From assembly GCA_965248855.1 (NCBI GenBank), contig CBDFKQ010000012.1, positions 186,001 through 250,000 of the forward strand: DNA of 64,000 nucleotides. Direction: 5' to 3'. The position numbers were made by a program, and so were the translations under genes. The DNA comes from CBDFKQ01 sp965248855. Lineage in GTDB: Bacteria > Bacteroidota > Bacteroidia > Cytophagales > 172606-1. Below the pieces are notes generated by a model. It searched no databases. It was not told the origin of the DNA and saw nothing but the letters and a program-made list of their open reading frames with translations. This document shows, one piece after another, positions 1 through 8,425 of the stretch (its first letter is position 1; every line of letters begins with the position of its first letter).

Positions 1-601
1 GATGTTCTTTTCCGTTTTTACCACCACTGTAAGTGCTTTCATCTAGCTTTGCAAGTACTTTAACTTCCTTATTTATATTTTTAAAATTATACCATTCATC
101 AAAGCGTTTCCATTTTTTGGGAAGAAATGAGGTAGAAATATGTTTTCTGTTGATCACATTAATAACTGCCTCTTGTTGTTTGGGATGGCTTTCAAAACTC
201 GCCCCAACCATTTTTACATACCAACTCCAATCATATTCTGTATCTGTAGCTGCGTGGATTCCGACAAATCCGCCACCGGCTTGTATATATCTTTCCAGCT
301 CTTTCTGCTGTGGCAAATCTAAAATATTTCCTGTCGTACTTAAAAAAACAATGGCGCTGTAATTTTTTAAATTTTTCTCCAAAAATATATCCGCATTTTC
401 GGTTGTATCTACTTCAAACCCATTTTCTTTACCAAGCTTAATAACAGCCAGTTTTCCATTTTCTATAGAAGTATGCCTAAAGCCCCTTGTTTTAGAAAAA
501 ACCAAGATTTTAGTACCTTTTCGATTGGCTTTTTGAAAAGCGAAAAATAAAATGCAACTCAATAATAATATAAGTATGCTGTAAAGAGTAACTTTTCTCA
601 T
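1..601 (-). CDS. ThuA-domain protein, partial (3' end beyond window)
   Basis: The minus strand is open from an ATG at 601 to the window edge (200 codons). The product begins with an N-terminal hydrophobic segment, so it is probably exported or membrane-anchored. The rest reads as a ThuA (trehalose-utilisation-like, class I glutamine amidotransferase fold) domain: KILVFSKTRGFRHTSIENG near residues 31-49, then FLSTTGNILD and GGGFVGIHAATDTEYDW, which are hallmark ThuA segments. In Bacteroidetes such proteins are often secreted, linked to sugar metabolism, and sometimes fused to other carbohydrate-related domains; the missing C-terminus prevents a check for fusion. The enzymatic activity of ThuA domains is poorly defined, so only the family is claimed. 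Confidence 0.85.
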   Translation of the reverse strand, partial: MRKVTLYSILILLLSCILFFAFQKANRKGTKILVFSKTRGFRHTSIENGKLAVIKLGKENGFEVDTTENADIFLEKNLKNYSAIVFLSTTGNILDLPQQKELERYIQAGGGFVGIHAATDTEYDWSWYVKMVGASFESHPKQQEAVINVINRKHISTSFLPKKWKRFDEWYNFKNINKEVKVLAKLDESTYSGGKNGKEH

Positions 602-909
602 TTTAATTAATAAAATTAATTATTGTTTTTTTAACTTAATATATTGCTAAAACCATGTAAAGTGCCAATATTACAAAATATTATTTGAATTTTATAAATT
701 TCAAAATTGATTTCATTATTGGTGTATTAAATAAGTTTGCCATACGATATAAGAAAACTTTTTATCATTTTGAACAATTGATATATTTTCATCTTCGGTT
801 TAATAATCGATAAAATTATGATGTCTGCTTTAAACATTATCATTATGAACCTAATTAATATTATCATTATAAATAAATGGTTATGTTATATTTTAATTAA
901 TGGAAATTA

Positions 910-940
910 ATATCGATACATTGATATCGATATATTGATA
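910..940. repeat. 14-bp-period intergenic repeat array, copy 1
   Basis: Two adjacent units, ATATCGATACATTG (910-923) and ATATCGATATATTG (924-937), differ at one base. The unit is its own reverse complement after a 4-base rotation, so the array reads alike on both strands and has a dyad centre every 7 bp. Related arrays occur near 27496, 31823, 35930, 48550 and 56681. This copy lies 12 bp upstream of the -7-like element of the 986 gene. Confidence 0.65.
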
Positions 941-951
941 ATTTGATTTAA

Positions 952-959
952 TATATTTG
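952..959 (+). promoter_or_regulatory. Putative -7 promoter element of the PagL-like operon
   Basis: TATATTTG matches the Bacteroidetes -7 consensus TAnnTTTG and lies 26 bases before the TTG start at 986. No well-spaced -33 TTTG is present, so the call rests on the -7 box alone. Confidence 0.4.
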
Positions 960-985
960 TAAATAATATCTTAAATCAAATTTAA

Positions 986-2101
986 TTGAAGCTTAAACAC
1001 CAATGCCCCATACTTGTAAAAGGTTTTTTCTTACTATTTCTTATAACCGTCACTTACAATTCTTCTTTTGCACAAATATCAAAAGGTAGTTACAATATCA
1101 CTTCAACAATTGGTTATGGTTTTATTGTCCGTCATTCGAACAGGATGGGGCAAATTGCATCCACCCATTTTAATTTATACGAAATATCTTTAAGGAAAAT
1201 TACCAATGGAGAGAGAGAATGGCATGCACCTTATCGCTATCCTGAATTTGGAATTGATATTGGATTTTTTCCATTTAAAAATCCGATTTTGGGTGACGGT
1301 GCATTTGCAATTCCGTTTATAGAAAAAAAATTAGCAAAATCATTAAAATCCTCTTTAAACTTTAAAATCGGTTATGGTTTATCTTATGTAAGCAATCCTT
1401 ATAATTCTGAAAATAATTTTCAAAATATTGCTATAAGTACTCATGTTGGTTACGCACTGCGTGGTGAAATATCATATAGCTATAAAATCTCTTCGTTTTT
1501 AAAAATAAGAACGGTAATAATGCTTACACATTTTTCAAATGCATCTTTCACTCAACCTAATGCCGGTTTAAATATACCTATTATGGGTGTTGGTTTTTCT
1601 TATCAGCCTAACGCAAAAAAATTCTCTATTTTGCGGGATACATTCAGTCATATATATGAAAAAAAATTAACGTTTAATATTATTGCTGCAGGAACTGTAA
1701 AAGAAGTTGGCTTACCGGGCGGTAAGAAATATTGGGGTTTTAATATGATAACTTATTTAAACAGAAGAATTAATAGAAAGAGTGGTTTAAATATTGGTTT
1801 GGATTTATTTATAAATTCCGCACAAAAACATTTAATGGAAACAGATACAACATTGGGAGGAAGAAAACCGGATTTTAAACAAGCGGCCCTAACAATCGGG
1901 CATGAATTGTTTATCAATAAATTATCATTGGTAACTCAATTTGGAAGTTACTTTTACTCACCTTACCCCAACATAAAACCTTTTTACCAAAGATATTTTT
2001 TAAAATATCAAATAGACAAACATTTTTTTGCAGGCTTATCGCTTAAGTGTCATTTTGGAACTGCAGAATATGTAGAAATTTCAACAGGTATAAAATTGTA
2101 A
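986..2101 (+). CDS. PagL-like acyloxyacyl hydrolase family outer-membrane protein
   Basis: 371 residues with a signal peptide (hydrophobic core about residues 13-29, ending SSFAQ) and a beta-barrel-like body. The family is lipid A 3-O-deacylase PagL, whose members remove an acyl chain from lipid A in the outer membrane. The diagnostic motif is H182-F-S184-N-A followed by QPN, aligning with the catalytic His-x-Ser stretch of Pseudomonas PagL. At the position of the catalytic Glu of that enzyme this protein has Asn196, so activity is uncertain, although this may be a lineage feature. The body is longer than classic PagL (about 150-170 residues). The start is TTG, chosen because no in-frame ATG precedes the signal peptide. 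It is 2 bp upstream of the next gene, suggesting an operon. Confidence 0.7.
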   Translation: MKLKHQCPILVKGFFLLFLITVTYNSSFAQISKGSYNITSTIGYGFIVRHSNRMGQIASTHFNLYEISLRKITNGEREWHAPYRYPEFGIDIGFFPFKNPILGDGAFAIPFIEKKLAKSLKSSLNFKIGYGLSYVSNPYNSENNFQNIAISTHVGYALRGEISYSYKISSFLKIRTVIMLTHFSNASFTQPNAGLNIPIMGVGFSYQPNAKKFSILRDTFSHIYEKKLTFNIIAAGTVKEVGLPGGKKYWGFNMITYLNRRINRKSGLNIGLDLFINSAQKHLMETDTTLGGRKPDFKQAALTIGHELFINKLSLVTQFGSYFYSPYPNIKPFYQRYFLKYQIDKHFFAGLSLKCHFGTAEYVEISTGIKL

Positions 2102-2103
2102 TA

Positions 2104-2847
2104 ATGCATTTTAAAAAAAAAATATTTTTTACGACTTTAATATTAATTACGTTTTCCTTTTTTACTTGTAAAAGCGATATTGATTGCTTAAAAAGTACAG
2201 GGAATAATATAATTAAAAATCAAAAAGTAAAGCCATTTAAAAGCATAGCGTTGTTAGATAATATAGATTTGGAAATTTACAATGTGGCAGATAGCGTGGT
2301 GAAAATAATAGCGGGTGAAAATGTGATAGATAAAATAAAAATTGAAAATGTAGGTGATGAATTAGTTATTTCGAATGGAAATACCTGCAATTGGGTGCGC
2401 GATTTAAGCCATGCCGTGACCGTTAAAATCGGTGTCAATCAAAGTCTTTTATCCATTAATCACAAAGGATATGGAAAAATTACCGGCATAGATACTATAA
2501 AAATACCCTATCTTTTAATAGGGTCGTTTGATTCAGGTGGGAATTTTGATTTAAAAATTAATAATAATTTTATAAGCATATATACCAATTCCCATGCATT
2601 AATTAATATTGAAGGCAAAAGCGATGAATTAAATGTGAGTAATGATGGTATAGGAAGAGTTACCGGAGAAAAATTAAAAGCAAAAAAAATTAATGCAAAA
2701 AATGCAGGTTCTAACGAAATCAGGGTTTTTCCAATTGAAAAGTTAAGTGCAATAATTACTCAAAACGGAAATATATTATATTATAATGAACCGAAAGAAT
2801 TAATAAAATCAATTTCCGGCAGTGGAAACTTAATTAAGGAGTTTTAG
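2104..2847 (+). CDS. DUF2807 (head-GIN domain) lipoprotein
   Basis: 247 residues from the ATG at 2104. A longer reading frame opens at 2047, but that stretch overlaps the previous gene and lacks a signal peptide, whereas the 2104 start gives a typical lipoprotein signal (hydrophobic segment, then FFTCKSD with the lipidated Cys). The remainder matches the DUF2807 'putative auto-transporter adhesin, head GIN' pattern: FKSIALLDNIDLEIYN near the start, then repeated short beta-helix-like turns. The function of the family is unknown; members are surface or periplasmic lipoproteins common in Bacteroidetes. It is probably co-transcribed with the PagL-like gene and ends at a strong bidirectional terminator. 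Confidence 0.75.
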   Translation: MHFKKKIFFTTLILITFSFFTCKSDIDCLKSTGNNIIKNQKVKPFKSIALLDNIDLEIYNVADSVVKIIAGENVIDKIKIENVGDELVISNGNTCNWVRDLSHAVTVKIGVNQSLLSINHKGYGKITGIDTIKIPYLLIGSFDSGGNFDLKINNNFISIYTNSHALINIEGKSDELNVSNDGIGRVTGEKLKAKKINAKNAGSNEIRVFPIEKLSAIITQNGNILYYNEPKELIKSISGSGNLIKEF

Positions 2848-2872
2848 ATTGATATTTTGTTTATATTAAAAT

Positions 2873-2907
2873 AAAATCCCTACATCAAATTCTGTTGTAG
2901 GGATTTT
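2873..2907. terminator. Bidirectional intrinsic terminator
   Basis: A perfect 12-bp stem pairs AAAATCCCTACA (2873-2884) with TGTAGGGATTTT (2896-2907) around an 11-base loop. It sits between the converging 2104-2847 gene and purL and can serve both. Confidence 0.85.
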
Positions 2908-2915
2908 ATTTTTTA

Positions 2916-5168
2916 TTATGCTTCTATTAATTTACCTAAAGCAGCATCATATAAATCTTTTGCTTCAGTAACTGAGAGTAAAACTTGATTATTGATAATA
3001 AAATCATTGGCGGTTACCTTACCAAGTAAATGCGCATCAGTACCTAATTCCTTTAATTTTAATTCAAAATCTTTTTGCTTTTCCGGAGAAACGGAAACAA
3101 CTACTCTGCTTTGTGCCTCACCAAATAAAAATGCATCATTTCTGAAATTTTCATCCGTAGTGATATCAAAACCTAAATCTCCTTTCATTGCAGACTCTGC
3201 AAGGGCGATAAACAAACCACCGTCAGAACAATCATGTGCTGAAAGAATCAGTTTTTCAATTATAATTTTTTTAATACTTTCCTGCAAGTCATATTCTTCA
3301 TCCAAATTAAAAGAAGGTGCAGGTGTATTTTTAATTTTTTTGAAAGAATATAAATATTCTGAAGATGCAATATCGTTTTTATGATTACCAATCAAATAAA
3401 TTAAATCATTAACATTTTTAAAGTTTAAAGTCATTTGATTATCAACATTTTCCATCAGGCCAAGCATACCAATTGTCGGTGTTGGAAAAACAGGAATTTC
3501 GTCATTACCCATTTTTGACTGGTTGTAAAAACTAACATTTCCACCTGTAACAGGAGTTTGAAATTTTTCGCAAGCCTTTTTCATACCGTTGATAGATTCC
3601 ACAAATTGCCAATAAACTTCAGGCACATAAGGATTTCCAAAATTTAAACAATTTGTTATTGCAAGCGCTTCACCACCCGAACAAACAATATTTCTTGCAG
3701 CTTCGGCAACGGCCATTGCACAACCTTCTTGTGGATTTGCCTGTACATATCGTGAATTACAATCAAGCGTTAATACAAGGCATTTTTCTGTATCAAACAC
3801 ACGCACTACTGCAGCATCGGATGGGCGATTTGTACTCTTGTTTGCTACACCAACCATTGAATCATATTGTTCATAAACCCATTTTTTTGAAGCAATATTA
3901 GGATGTGTTAATAAAAATTTCGCAATTGTTCTGTATTCAGCTTCGGTAATATCTTCAACTGAATTAATATTGAAATTTTGATTTTCTGCTATATATTTTG
4001 GCTCTTTGTATTCGCGATAATAAACAGGTGCGCCTCCTCCCAAAACCAAATCTTCCGCGGGTACATCAGCAACAAGTTCACCACCTGCATGAAAATGTAA
4101 TCTTTTAGAATTTGTTACTACTCCAATTTGTTCGCAATTCAAGTCCCATTTTTCGAAAATATCTAAAATTTCTTTTTCCTTCCCTTTTTTTCCAACAATT
4201 AACATTCGCTCTTGAGATTCTGAAAGTAAAATTTCAAATGGTTGCATATTGGGTTGGCGTGTTGGTACTTTATCCAAATTGATTTCCATACCATGCTCTC
4301 CCTTAGCCGACATTTCGGAAGTTGAACAAATAATACCGGCTGCACCCATATCTTGGATTCCGATAACACAATCTCTATCTAAAACTTCTAAAGTGGCTTC
4401 TAGCAATAATTTTTCCTGAAAAGGGTCACCAACCTGAACTGCAGGTAAATCATCAGCCGAACTTTCAGTAATATCTTTGGATGCAAATGCCGCTCCATGA
4501 ATTCCGTCTTTTCCTGTTGCTGATCCTACAATAAAAACAGGATTGCCAACTCCAAAAGAAATCGCTTTTGCATCTTTACCTTTCTTAACTATACCTGCCG
4601 AAAAAGCATTTACAAGAGGATTAATATTAAAACAATCATCAAAAAATACTTCTCCGCCAACTGTTGGTATTCCAAACGCATTACCATAATCGCCAATGCC
4701 TTTCACTACTCCTTTTACTAACCTTTTGGTTTTATCCAAACTTAAATTTCCAAATCGCAAAGAATTTAATTGAGCAACAGGCCTTGCTCCCATTGTAAAA
4801 ATATCTCTGTTTATTCCTCCAACACCGGTTGCTGCACCTTGATATGGTTCAATTGCTGAAGGATGATTATGTGATTCAATTTTAAAACTGCAGGCATATC
4901 CATCACCTATATCCACAAGTCCTGCATTTTCTTCACCGGCTTTTGCAAGCATTCGTGGAGAATCTTTTGGTAAAGTTTTAAGCCATACAATGGAGTTTTT
5001 ATAAGAACAATGCTCAGACCACATTACAGAAAAGATTGATAATTCTGTAAAATTGGGTGTGCGACCTAAAATTTCTTTTATTTTATCAAACTCTTCCGTT
5101 AAAAGGCCAAGTTTTTTTGCGGTTTCAACTGTAGGAAGAGTTTCGTGGATGGTACTCATTTTTATCAA
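2916..5168 (-). CDS. purL: Phosphoribosylformylglycinamidine synthase subunit PurL
   Basis: 750 residues, the size of the short PurL that works with separate PurS and PurQ subunits, unlike the roughly 1,200-1,300-residue fused enzyme of E. coli. It catalyses the ATP-dependent conversion of FGAR to FGAM in purine synthesis. Visible family signatures are SIFSVMWSEHCSYKNS near residue 47, KIESHNHPSAIEPYQGAATG near residue 97 and GGINRDIFTMGARP just after it, plus the second AIRS-like half with VTGGNVSFYNQS and SAHDCSDGGL. The start could be the first ATG (5168) or Met4 (5159). purQ and purS are not in this window. A TAACTTTG box 30-40 bases upstream is a plausible promoter. Confidence 0.95.
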   Translation of the reverse strand: MIKMSTIHETLPTVETAKKLGLLTEEFDKIKEILGRTPNFTELSIFSVMWSEHCSYKNSIVWLKTLPKDSPRMLAKAGEENAGLVDIGDGYACSFKIESHNHPSAIEPYQGAATGVGGINRDIFTMGARPVAQLNSLRFGNLSLDKTKRLVKGVVKGIGDYGNAFGIPTVGGEVFFDDCFNINPLVNAFSAGIVKKGKDAKAISFGVGNPVFIVGSATGKDGIHGAAFASKDITESSADDLPAVQVGDPFQEKLLLEATLEVLDRDCVIGIQDMGAAGIICSTSEMSAKGEHGMEINLDKVPTRQPNMQPFEILLSESQERMLIVGKKGKEKEILDIFEKWDLNCEQIGVVTNSKRLHFHAGGELVADVPAEDLVLGGGAPVYYREYKEPKYIAENQNFNINSVEDITEAEYRTIAKFLLTHPNIASKKWVYEQYDSMVGVANKSTNRPSDAAVVRVFDTEKCLVLTLDCNSRYVQANPQEGCAMAVAEAARNIVCSGGEALAITNCLNFGNPYVPEVYWQFVESINGMKKACEKFQTPVTGGNVSFYNQSKMGNDEIPVFPTPTIGMLGLMENVDNQMTLNFKNVNDLIYLIGNHKNDIASSEYLYSFKKIKNTPAPSFNLDEEYDLQESIKKIIIEKLILSAHDCSDGGLFIALAESAMKGDLGFDITTDENFRNDAFLFGEAQSRVVVSVSPEKQKDFELKLKELGTDAHLLGKVTANDFIINNQVLLSVTEAKDLYDAALGKLIEA

Positions 5169-5199
5169 TGCTTTTTTATATCGAAAATCAATTAAGCAG

Positions 5200-5207
5200 C
5201 AAAGTTA
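5200..5207 (-). promoter_or_regulatory. Putative -7 element of purL
   Basis: On the minus strand the sequence reads TAACTTTG, matching TAnnTTTG, about 32-40 bases before the purL start. No good -33 TTG was found. No purine riboswitch or PurR-like palindrome is evident. Confidence 0.35.
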
Positions 5208-5379
5208 AAAAATTATTGATATCATGGAGAAATGTAAAAGGAAAGTAGAAGTATTTAAAAAATTAATTCCTTTTCTAAAATACTATAAAGGAAAATAACA
5301 ATAAAACTAAAAGTTGGCACATAGCTTTGTTAAACAAAAACAAATAAGAGGCTATCCTTTTAAAATAATCCCTTAACTG

Positions 5380-6174
5380 TTATTTACAATTATATTCAAT
5401 AGGATTTTTTTTCCCTTGATATTCTGTTGAAATTGGATATCCTTGGTCGTTATATGTAAGATTATTTGTATTGGTAGTAGGAGAAGCAGAAGACGATGTT
5501 TTTGCTTCAACAGTTAAAGCATTATTGGGTGAAGGGTTGGTCTTTAACACAAAATTAAATATCTGACCCCAAACCTGAAAAGGATTCTTTTTATTGTCAT
5601 AATTAGAAAACTTTTGTGATATATATTCGTCAGAACCATGTCTTGAAGTAACACTCGATAAATTTCCTAAGTTATCATATTGATAGATATCATAATTATT
5701 AGAATTAGCATCATCCACCGATTTTATTAGCCTTTTATTTGAGTCGTAAGTAAATGTAGAGTATGCTTTGAAGTAAATTGGTATACTAGCATAAGAATAA
5801 GCAGTGACCATTTTACCGGGATTTCCAATGGCATCAATATTACTAAATGTATATGTAATGGAATCGATAGATTTTGAATTCATCATGACATCTTTAATTT
5901 TTATTAGTTGGTTAGAATTATTGTAAGTTGCAGATATGGTGACAGGAACCGCTAAACCCGTTGTATTATTAGTAAAAGTTCCGGCAAATTGGGCAATATT
6001 ATTTGCACTATTATAAGTTATTGTAAAAGGGTACCCAGTTTTGGAATCTAAAAATTTAGATAAATAACATGTGCCTGTTAAGGGCTCAGGATTATTATTG
6101 TTGCAGCTTTCCATTAAAGTGGAAAGCGTTAAAAGTATAACAAAATAGTGGTATTTTTTAAAGAACTTTTGCAT
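5380..6174 (-). CDS. Hypothetical lipoprotein with YD-like repeats
   Basis: 264 residues with a lipoprotein signal peptide ending LSTLMESCNNN. The mature part is rich in Asn, Ser and Tyr and contains short repeats of the type TYDSNKRLIKSV, YDNLGNLSSV and YNDQGYPIST, resembling the YD or Rhs-like beta-turn repeats and DUF4595-type surface lipoproteins. It ends in an isolated Cys (YNCK), as does the lipoprotein at 37258 (YICK), and both share the spacing of aromatic-Asp-turn motifs, so they appear to be distant members of one family. The function is unknown. It is probably monocistronic: 211 bp separate it from purL and about 156 bp from the gene upstream. Confidence 0.6.
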   Translation of the reverse strand: MQKFFKKYHYFVILLTLSTLMESCNNNNPEPLTGTCYLSKFLDSKTGYPFTITYNSANNIAQFAGTFTNNTTGLAVPVTISATYNNSNQLIKIKDVMMNSKSIDSITYTFSNIDAIGNPGKMVTAYSYASIPIYFKAYSTFTYDSNKRLIKSVDDANSNNYDIYQYDNLGNLSSVTSRHGSDEYISQKFSNYDNKKNPFQVWGQIFNFVLKTNPSPNNALTVEAKTSSSASPTTNTNNLTYNDQGYPISTEYQGKKNPIEYNCK

Positions 6175-6330
6175 TTTTATTTTTTTAAGTTGATTTAGGA
6201 ATAATGGTAAAAATATGTTTTAATTTGGAAATGGCTATTATCTAATAACAACTTCTTTGGATGAAATTTAAAAAATAATTATTGAATGATCGGCTCCTAA
6301 TAAAAATAAAAAAAGTTTATTAAATTTTGA

Positions 6331-6789
6331 TCAACATTGCATTTCATATAAAAATACTTCTACACCAAACCTCTTTAAAAAATCGCAACCTTCTTCATTG
6401 CTTATTCCTTTAAAATCTGCATATGAATACTTGTAAAAAACTTTTTTTATTCCCATCGTATAAATTACTCTGGCGCACGCAAGGCAGGGAGCCAACGTAA
6501 CATACAGGCATGCGCCATCCAATTGCATTCCATTTTTAGTCGCATATAATATTGCATTCTGTTCCGCATGTAAACCGAGTGTGCAACTTCCCTTCCTATC
6601 TACTCCACAACCGGTTTCCGGAAATTCTTCATCGCAATTGTGTGTTCCTGCCGGAGGGCCATTGTAACCAATAGAAATAATTCTTGTATCTTTTGTTAAA
6701 ACTGCACCTACTTTAGTTTTTATACAATGACTTCGTTTAGCGAGATTTTCTGCCAAATCCATATAAATATCATTAAAATCGGGGCGCAT
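6331..6789 (-). CDS. dCMP/cytidine deaminase family protein (ComE-like)
   Basis: 152 residues with the complete zinc-dependent deaminase signature: H74-A-E76 and P101-C102-L-A-C105, where His74, Cys102 and Cys105 should bind zinc and Glu76 shuttle protons. The N-terminal KRSHCIKTKVGAVLTKDTRI and the GYNGPPAGTHNCDEE segment are characteristic of deoxycytidylate deaminases, which make dUMP for thymidylate synthesis. The extra Cys residues around positions 52-69 fit dCMP deaminases with an inserted loop. It stands alone and faces the DUF2911 gene divergently. Confidence 0.9.
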   Translation of the reverse strand: MRPDFNDIYMDLAENLAKRSHCIKTKVGAVLTKDTRIISIGYNGPPAGTHNCDEEFPETGCGVDRKGSCTLGLHAEQNAILYATKNGMQLDGACLYVTLAPCLACARVIYTMGIKKVFYKYSYADFKGISNEEGCDFLKRFGVEVFLYEMQC

Positions 6790-6822
6790 TGTTAAAAAAT
6801 TAATTGAAAAAATATTTTATAA

Positions 6823-6830
6823 CAAATGTA
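6823..6830 (-). promoter_or_regulatory. Putative -7 element of the deaminase gene
   Basis: On the minus strand this reads TACATTTG, matching TAnnTTTG, 33-41 bases before the deaminase start. No -33 box is clear. Confidence 0.35.
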
Positions 6831-6859
6831 AGGCAAGCACCGTTTATTTTGTATAATTT

Positions 6860-6867
6860 TATTTTTG
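6860..6867 (+). promoter_or_regulatory. Putative -7 element of the DUF2911 gene
   Basis: TATTTTTG matches TAnnTTTG and ends 11 bases before the ATG at 6879, which would give a leader of only several bases. No -33 element at the usual spacing. Confidence 0.35.
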
Positions 6868-6878
6868 AATAAAAGATT

Positions 6879-7493
6879 ATGAAAAATTTATTTATAGGTT
6901 TTATTACCTTCCTTTTTATTAATTCAATATGTAGTGCTCAAACTTCCGTTTTGCCACGATTGATAAAAGATTCAGTAAAAATTATTCAACCCACCAAGTT
7001 ACGCTCAAGCCCAATGTTAGTTGCATTTTTTAAAACAGATGGTACTTACATAAAAGTTGTTTATGGTTCCCCTTTAAAAAAAGACAGAAAAATATTTGGC
7101 GAATTGGTTCCTTATGGAAAACTCTGGAGAACAGGTGCCAATGAGGCAACTGAAATTACTTTTACAAAAGACGTTAAAATTGGCGGGAAAAATTTAAAAA
7201 CAGGCACCTATACTATTTTTACTATACCTAATGCAAACAACTGGACAATATTAATTAACAATGATTTAGGACAATGGGGCGATTATCAATATAAAGCCGA
7301 TAATGATATTTTATCTTTTGAAATACCTGTAGAAAAAACGCCAAAAGAAATCTATGAAGCTTTTACTATTAAATTTGAAGATTTGAATGAGGGTGCTAAC
7401 ATGGTGATGAGGTGGGATGATGTAAAAATTGCAGTTCCAATTTCTGTCGGAACCACTGCATCTGCAGATTCAAAATCAAAAAAGAAAAAATAA
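6879..7493 (+). CDS. Secreted DUF2911 family protein
   Basis: 204 residues with a signal peptide (NLFIGFITFLFINSICSAQ). The body matches DUF2911: KVVYGSPLKKDRKIFGELVPYG near residue 62, WRTGANEATEITFTKDVKIGGK around residues 89-108, then GTYTIFTIPNANNWTILIN. This is a common periplasmic or secreted family of unknown function in Bacteroidetes. The C-terminus is a short Ser/Lys-rich tail (SKSKKKK). It is monocistronic, followed by a strong shared terminator. Confidence 0.85.
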   Translation: MKNLFIGFITFLFINSICSAQTSVLPRLIKDSVKIIQPTKLRSSPMLVAFFKTDGTYIKVVYGSPLKKDRKIFGELVPYGKLWRTGANEATEITFTKDVKIGGKNLKTGTYTIFTIPNANNWTILINNDLGQWGDYQYKADNDILSFEIPVEKTPKEIYEAFTIKFEDLNEGANMVMRWDDVKIAVPISVGTTASADSKSKKKK

Positions 7494-7508
7494 ATAAATT
7501 ATTACATA

Positions 7509-7540
7509 AAAAAACCTTCGCAAAATTGCGAAGGTTTTTT
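7509..7540. terminator. Bidirectional intrinsic terminator
   Basis: A 15-bp perfect stem, AAAAAACCTTCGCAA (7509-7523) with TTGCGAAGGTTTTTT (7526-7540), sits between the converging DUF2911 and Bax-inhibitor genes, with A/T tracts on both sides. Confidence 0.9.
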
Positions 7541-7558
7541 ATTGGATTTTTTTAAAAA

Positions 7559-8305
7559 TTATCTGCTTCTTAATTTTGAAAGTAATCGCAAAATTTCAAG
7601 GTATAACCATACCAAAGTAACCATTAAACCAAAGGCACCATACCATTCCATATACTTTGGTACTCTTTGTTCTGCGCCTTTTTCAATAAAATCAAAATCA
7701 AGTACTAAATTCATTGCTGCTATAGCAATTACAATTAAGCTAAATACTATTCCCATTGTTCCGTTACTATGAATCAATGCAACCTGAATATGAAACATGC
7801 TTAATACAAAAGCGACAAGATAAAAAACTGCAATACCCATTGTAGCAGCAACAACCATAAGTTTAAAGTTTTCTGTAACTTTAATTATACGCATTTTATA
7901 AACTGCTAAAAGGCTTACAAAAATACCAAGTGTAAGAATGATGGCGGATAAAACAATGCCATTAAACCTTCCTTCGTAGATTGCAGAAACAGAACCTAAA
8001 AATAATCCTTCCAATACAGCATAAATCGGCGCTAAAGTTGGAGCAAGTGTTTTTTTAAACGCTAAAACAATTGCAACTATTAAACCACCAATTGCACCGC
8101 CTATCATTAATGGAAAAACGATTGCGGGCATATTGTATAAAGCCCACCACGAAAAAGCTGATGAAGCAATAATTAGAGTTAATAATATTACTGTTTTGTT
8201 TACTGTTCCATCAATTGTCATTACATCATTACTATCGCCTGTAAAAGCTACATTATCGAAAGTTGATTCTTTTAAAGTTGGATTACCGGATTTCATAAAT
8301 GCCAT
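7559..8305 (-). CDS. Bax inhibitor-1/YccA family membrane protein
   Basis: 248 residues with a short soluble N-terminus (SGNPTLKESTFDN) and about seven hydrophobic helices from residue 33 to 230. The helix order, LEGLFLGSVSAIYEGRF near the middle and the charged C-terminal end (ILRLLSKLRSR) match bacterial BI-1/YccA proteins of the TMBIM superfamily. A conserved Asp pair near the last helix (LVLDFDFIEKGA) fits the pH-sensing di-aspartyl region of this superfamily. In bacteria the role is uncertain; calcium leak or membrane protease control has been proposed for relatives. Single-gene unit. Confidence 0.85.
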   Translation of the reverse strand: MAFMKSGNPTLKESTFDNVAFTGDSNDVMTIDGTVNKTVILLTLIIASSAFSWWALYNMPAIVFPLMIGGAIGGLIVAIVLAFKKTLAPTLAPIYAVLEGLFLGSVSAIYEGRFNGIVLSAIILTLGIFVSLLAVYKMRIIKVTENFKLMVVAATMGIAVFYLVAFVLSMFHIQVALIHSNGTMGIVFSLIVIAIAAMNLVLDFDFIEKGAEQRVPKYMEWYGAFGLMVTLVWLYLEILRLLSKLRSR

Positions 8306-8425
8306 AAAAAATTTATTTTAAATGATACGCTGTAAATATAAACGATTTTTAAATTAATTATGAATATAACGATATTGATTTTTCAATAATTCATTTTTTA
8401 AAAAATTGTTTTAATTTTTAAAGTA

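Larger units (their letters stand above)
602..985. other. Divergent intergenic region with 14-bp repeat units
   Basis: 384 bases between the ThuA gene (minus) and the PagL-like gene (plus). The region is extremely AT-rich. It holds two 14-bp repeat units at 910-937, a promoter-like TAnnTTTG at 952-959, and looser ATTATCATTA motifs around 836-875. No convincing small ORF was seen. Confidence 0.6.

Noticed and set aside
33..362. Plus-strand reading frame at the left edge
   Set aside because: It lies antisense within the ThuA gene, whose minus-strand translation matches the family, so it is a shadow frame.
2047..2103. Earlier start for the DUF2807 lipoprotein
   Set aside because: The extension overlaps the PagL-like gene and would bury the signal peptide; the ATG at 2104 gives a proper lipoprotein signal.
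5169..5379. Purine riboswitch upstream of purL
   Set aside because: The upstream region shows no aptamer-like junction and is AT-rich; only a -7-like box was found.
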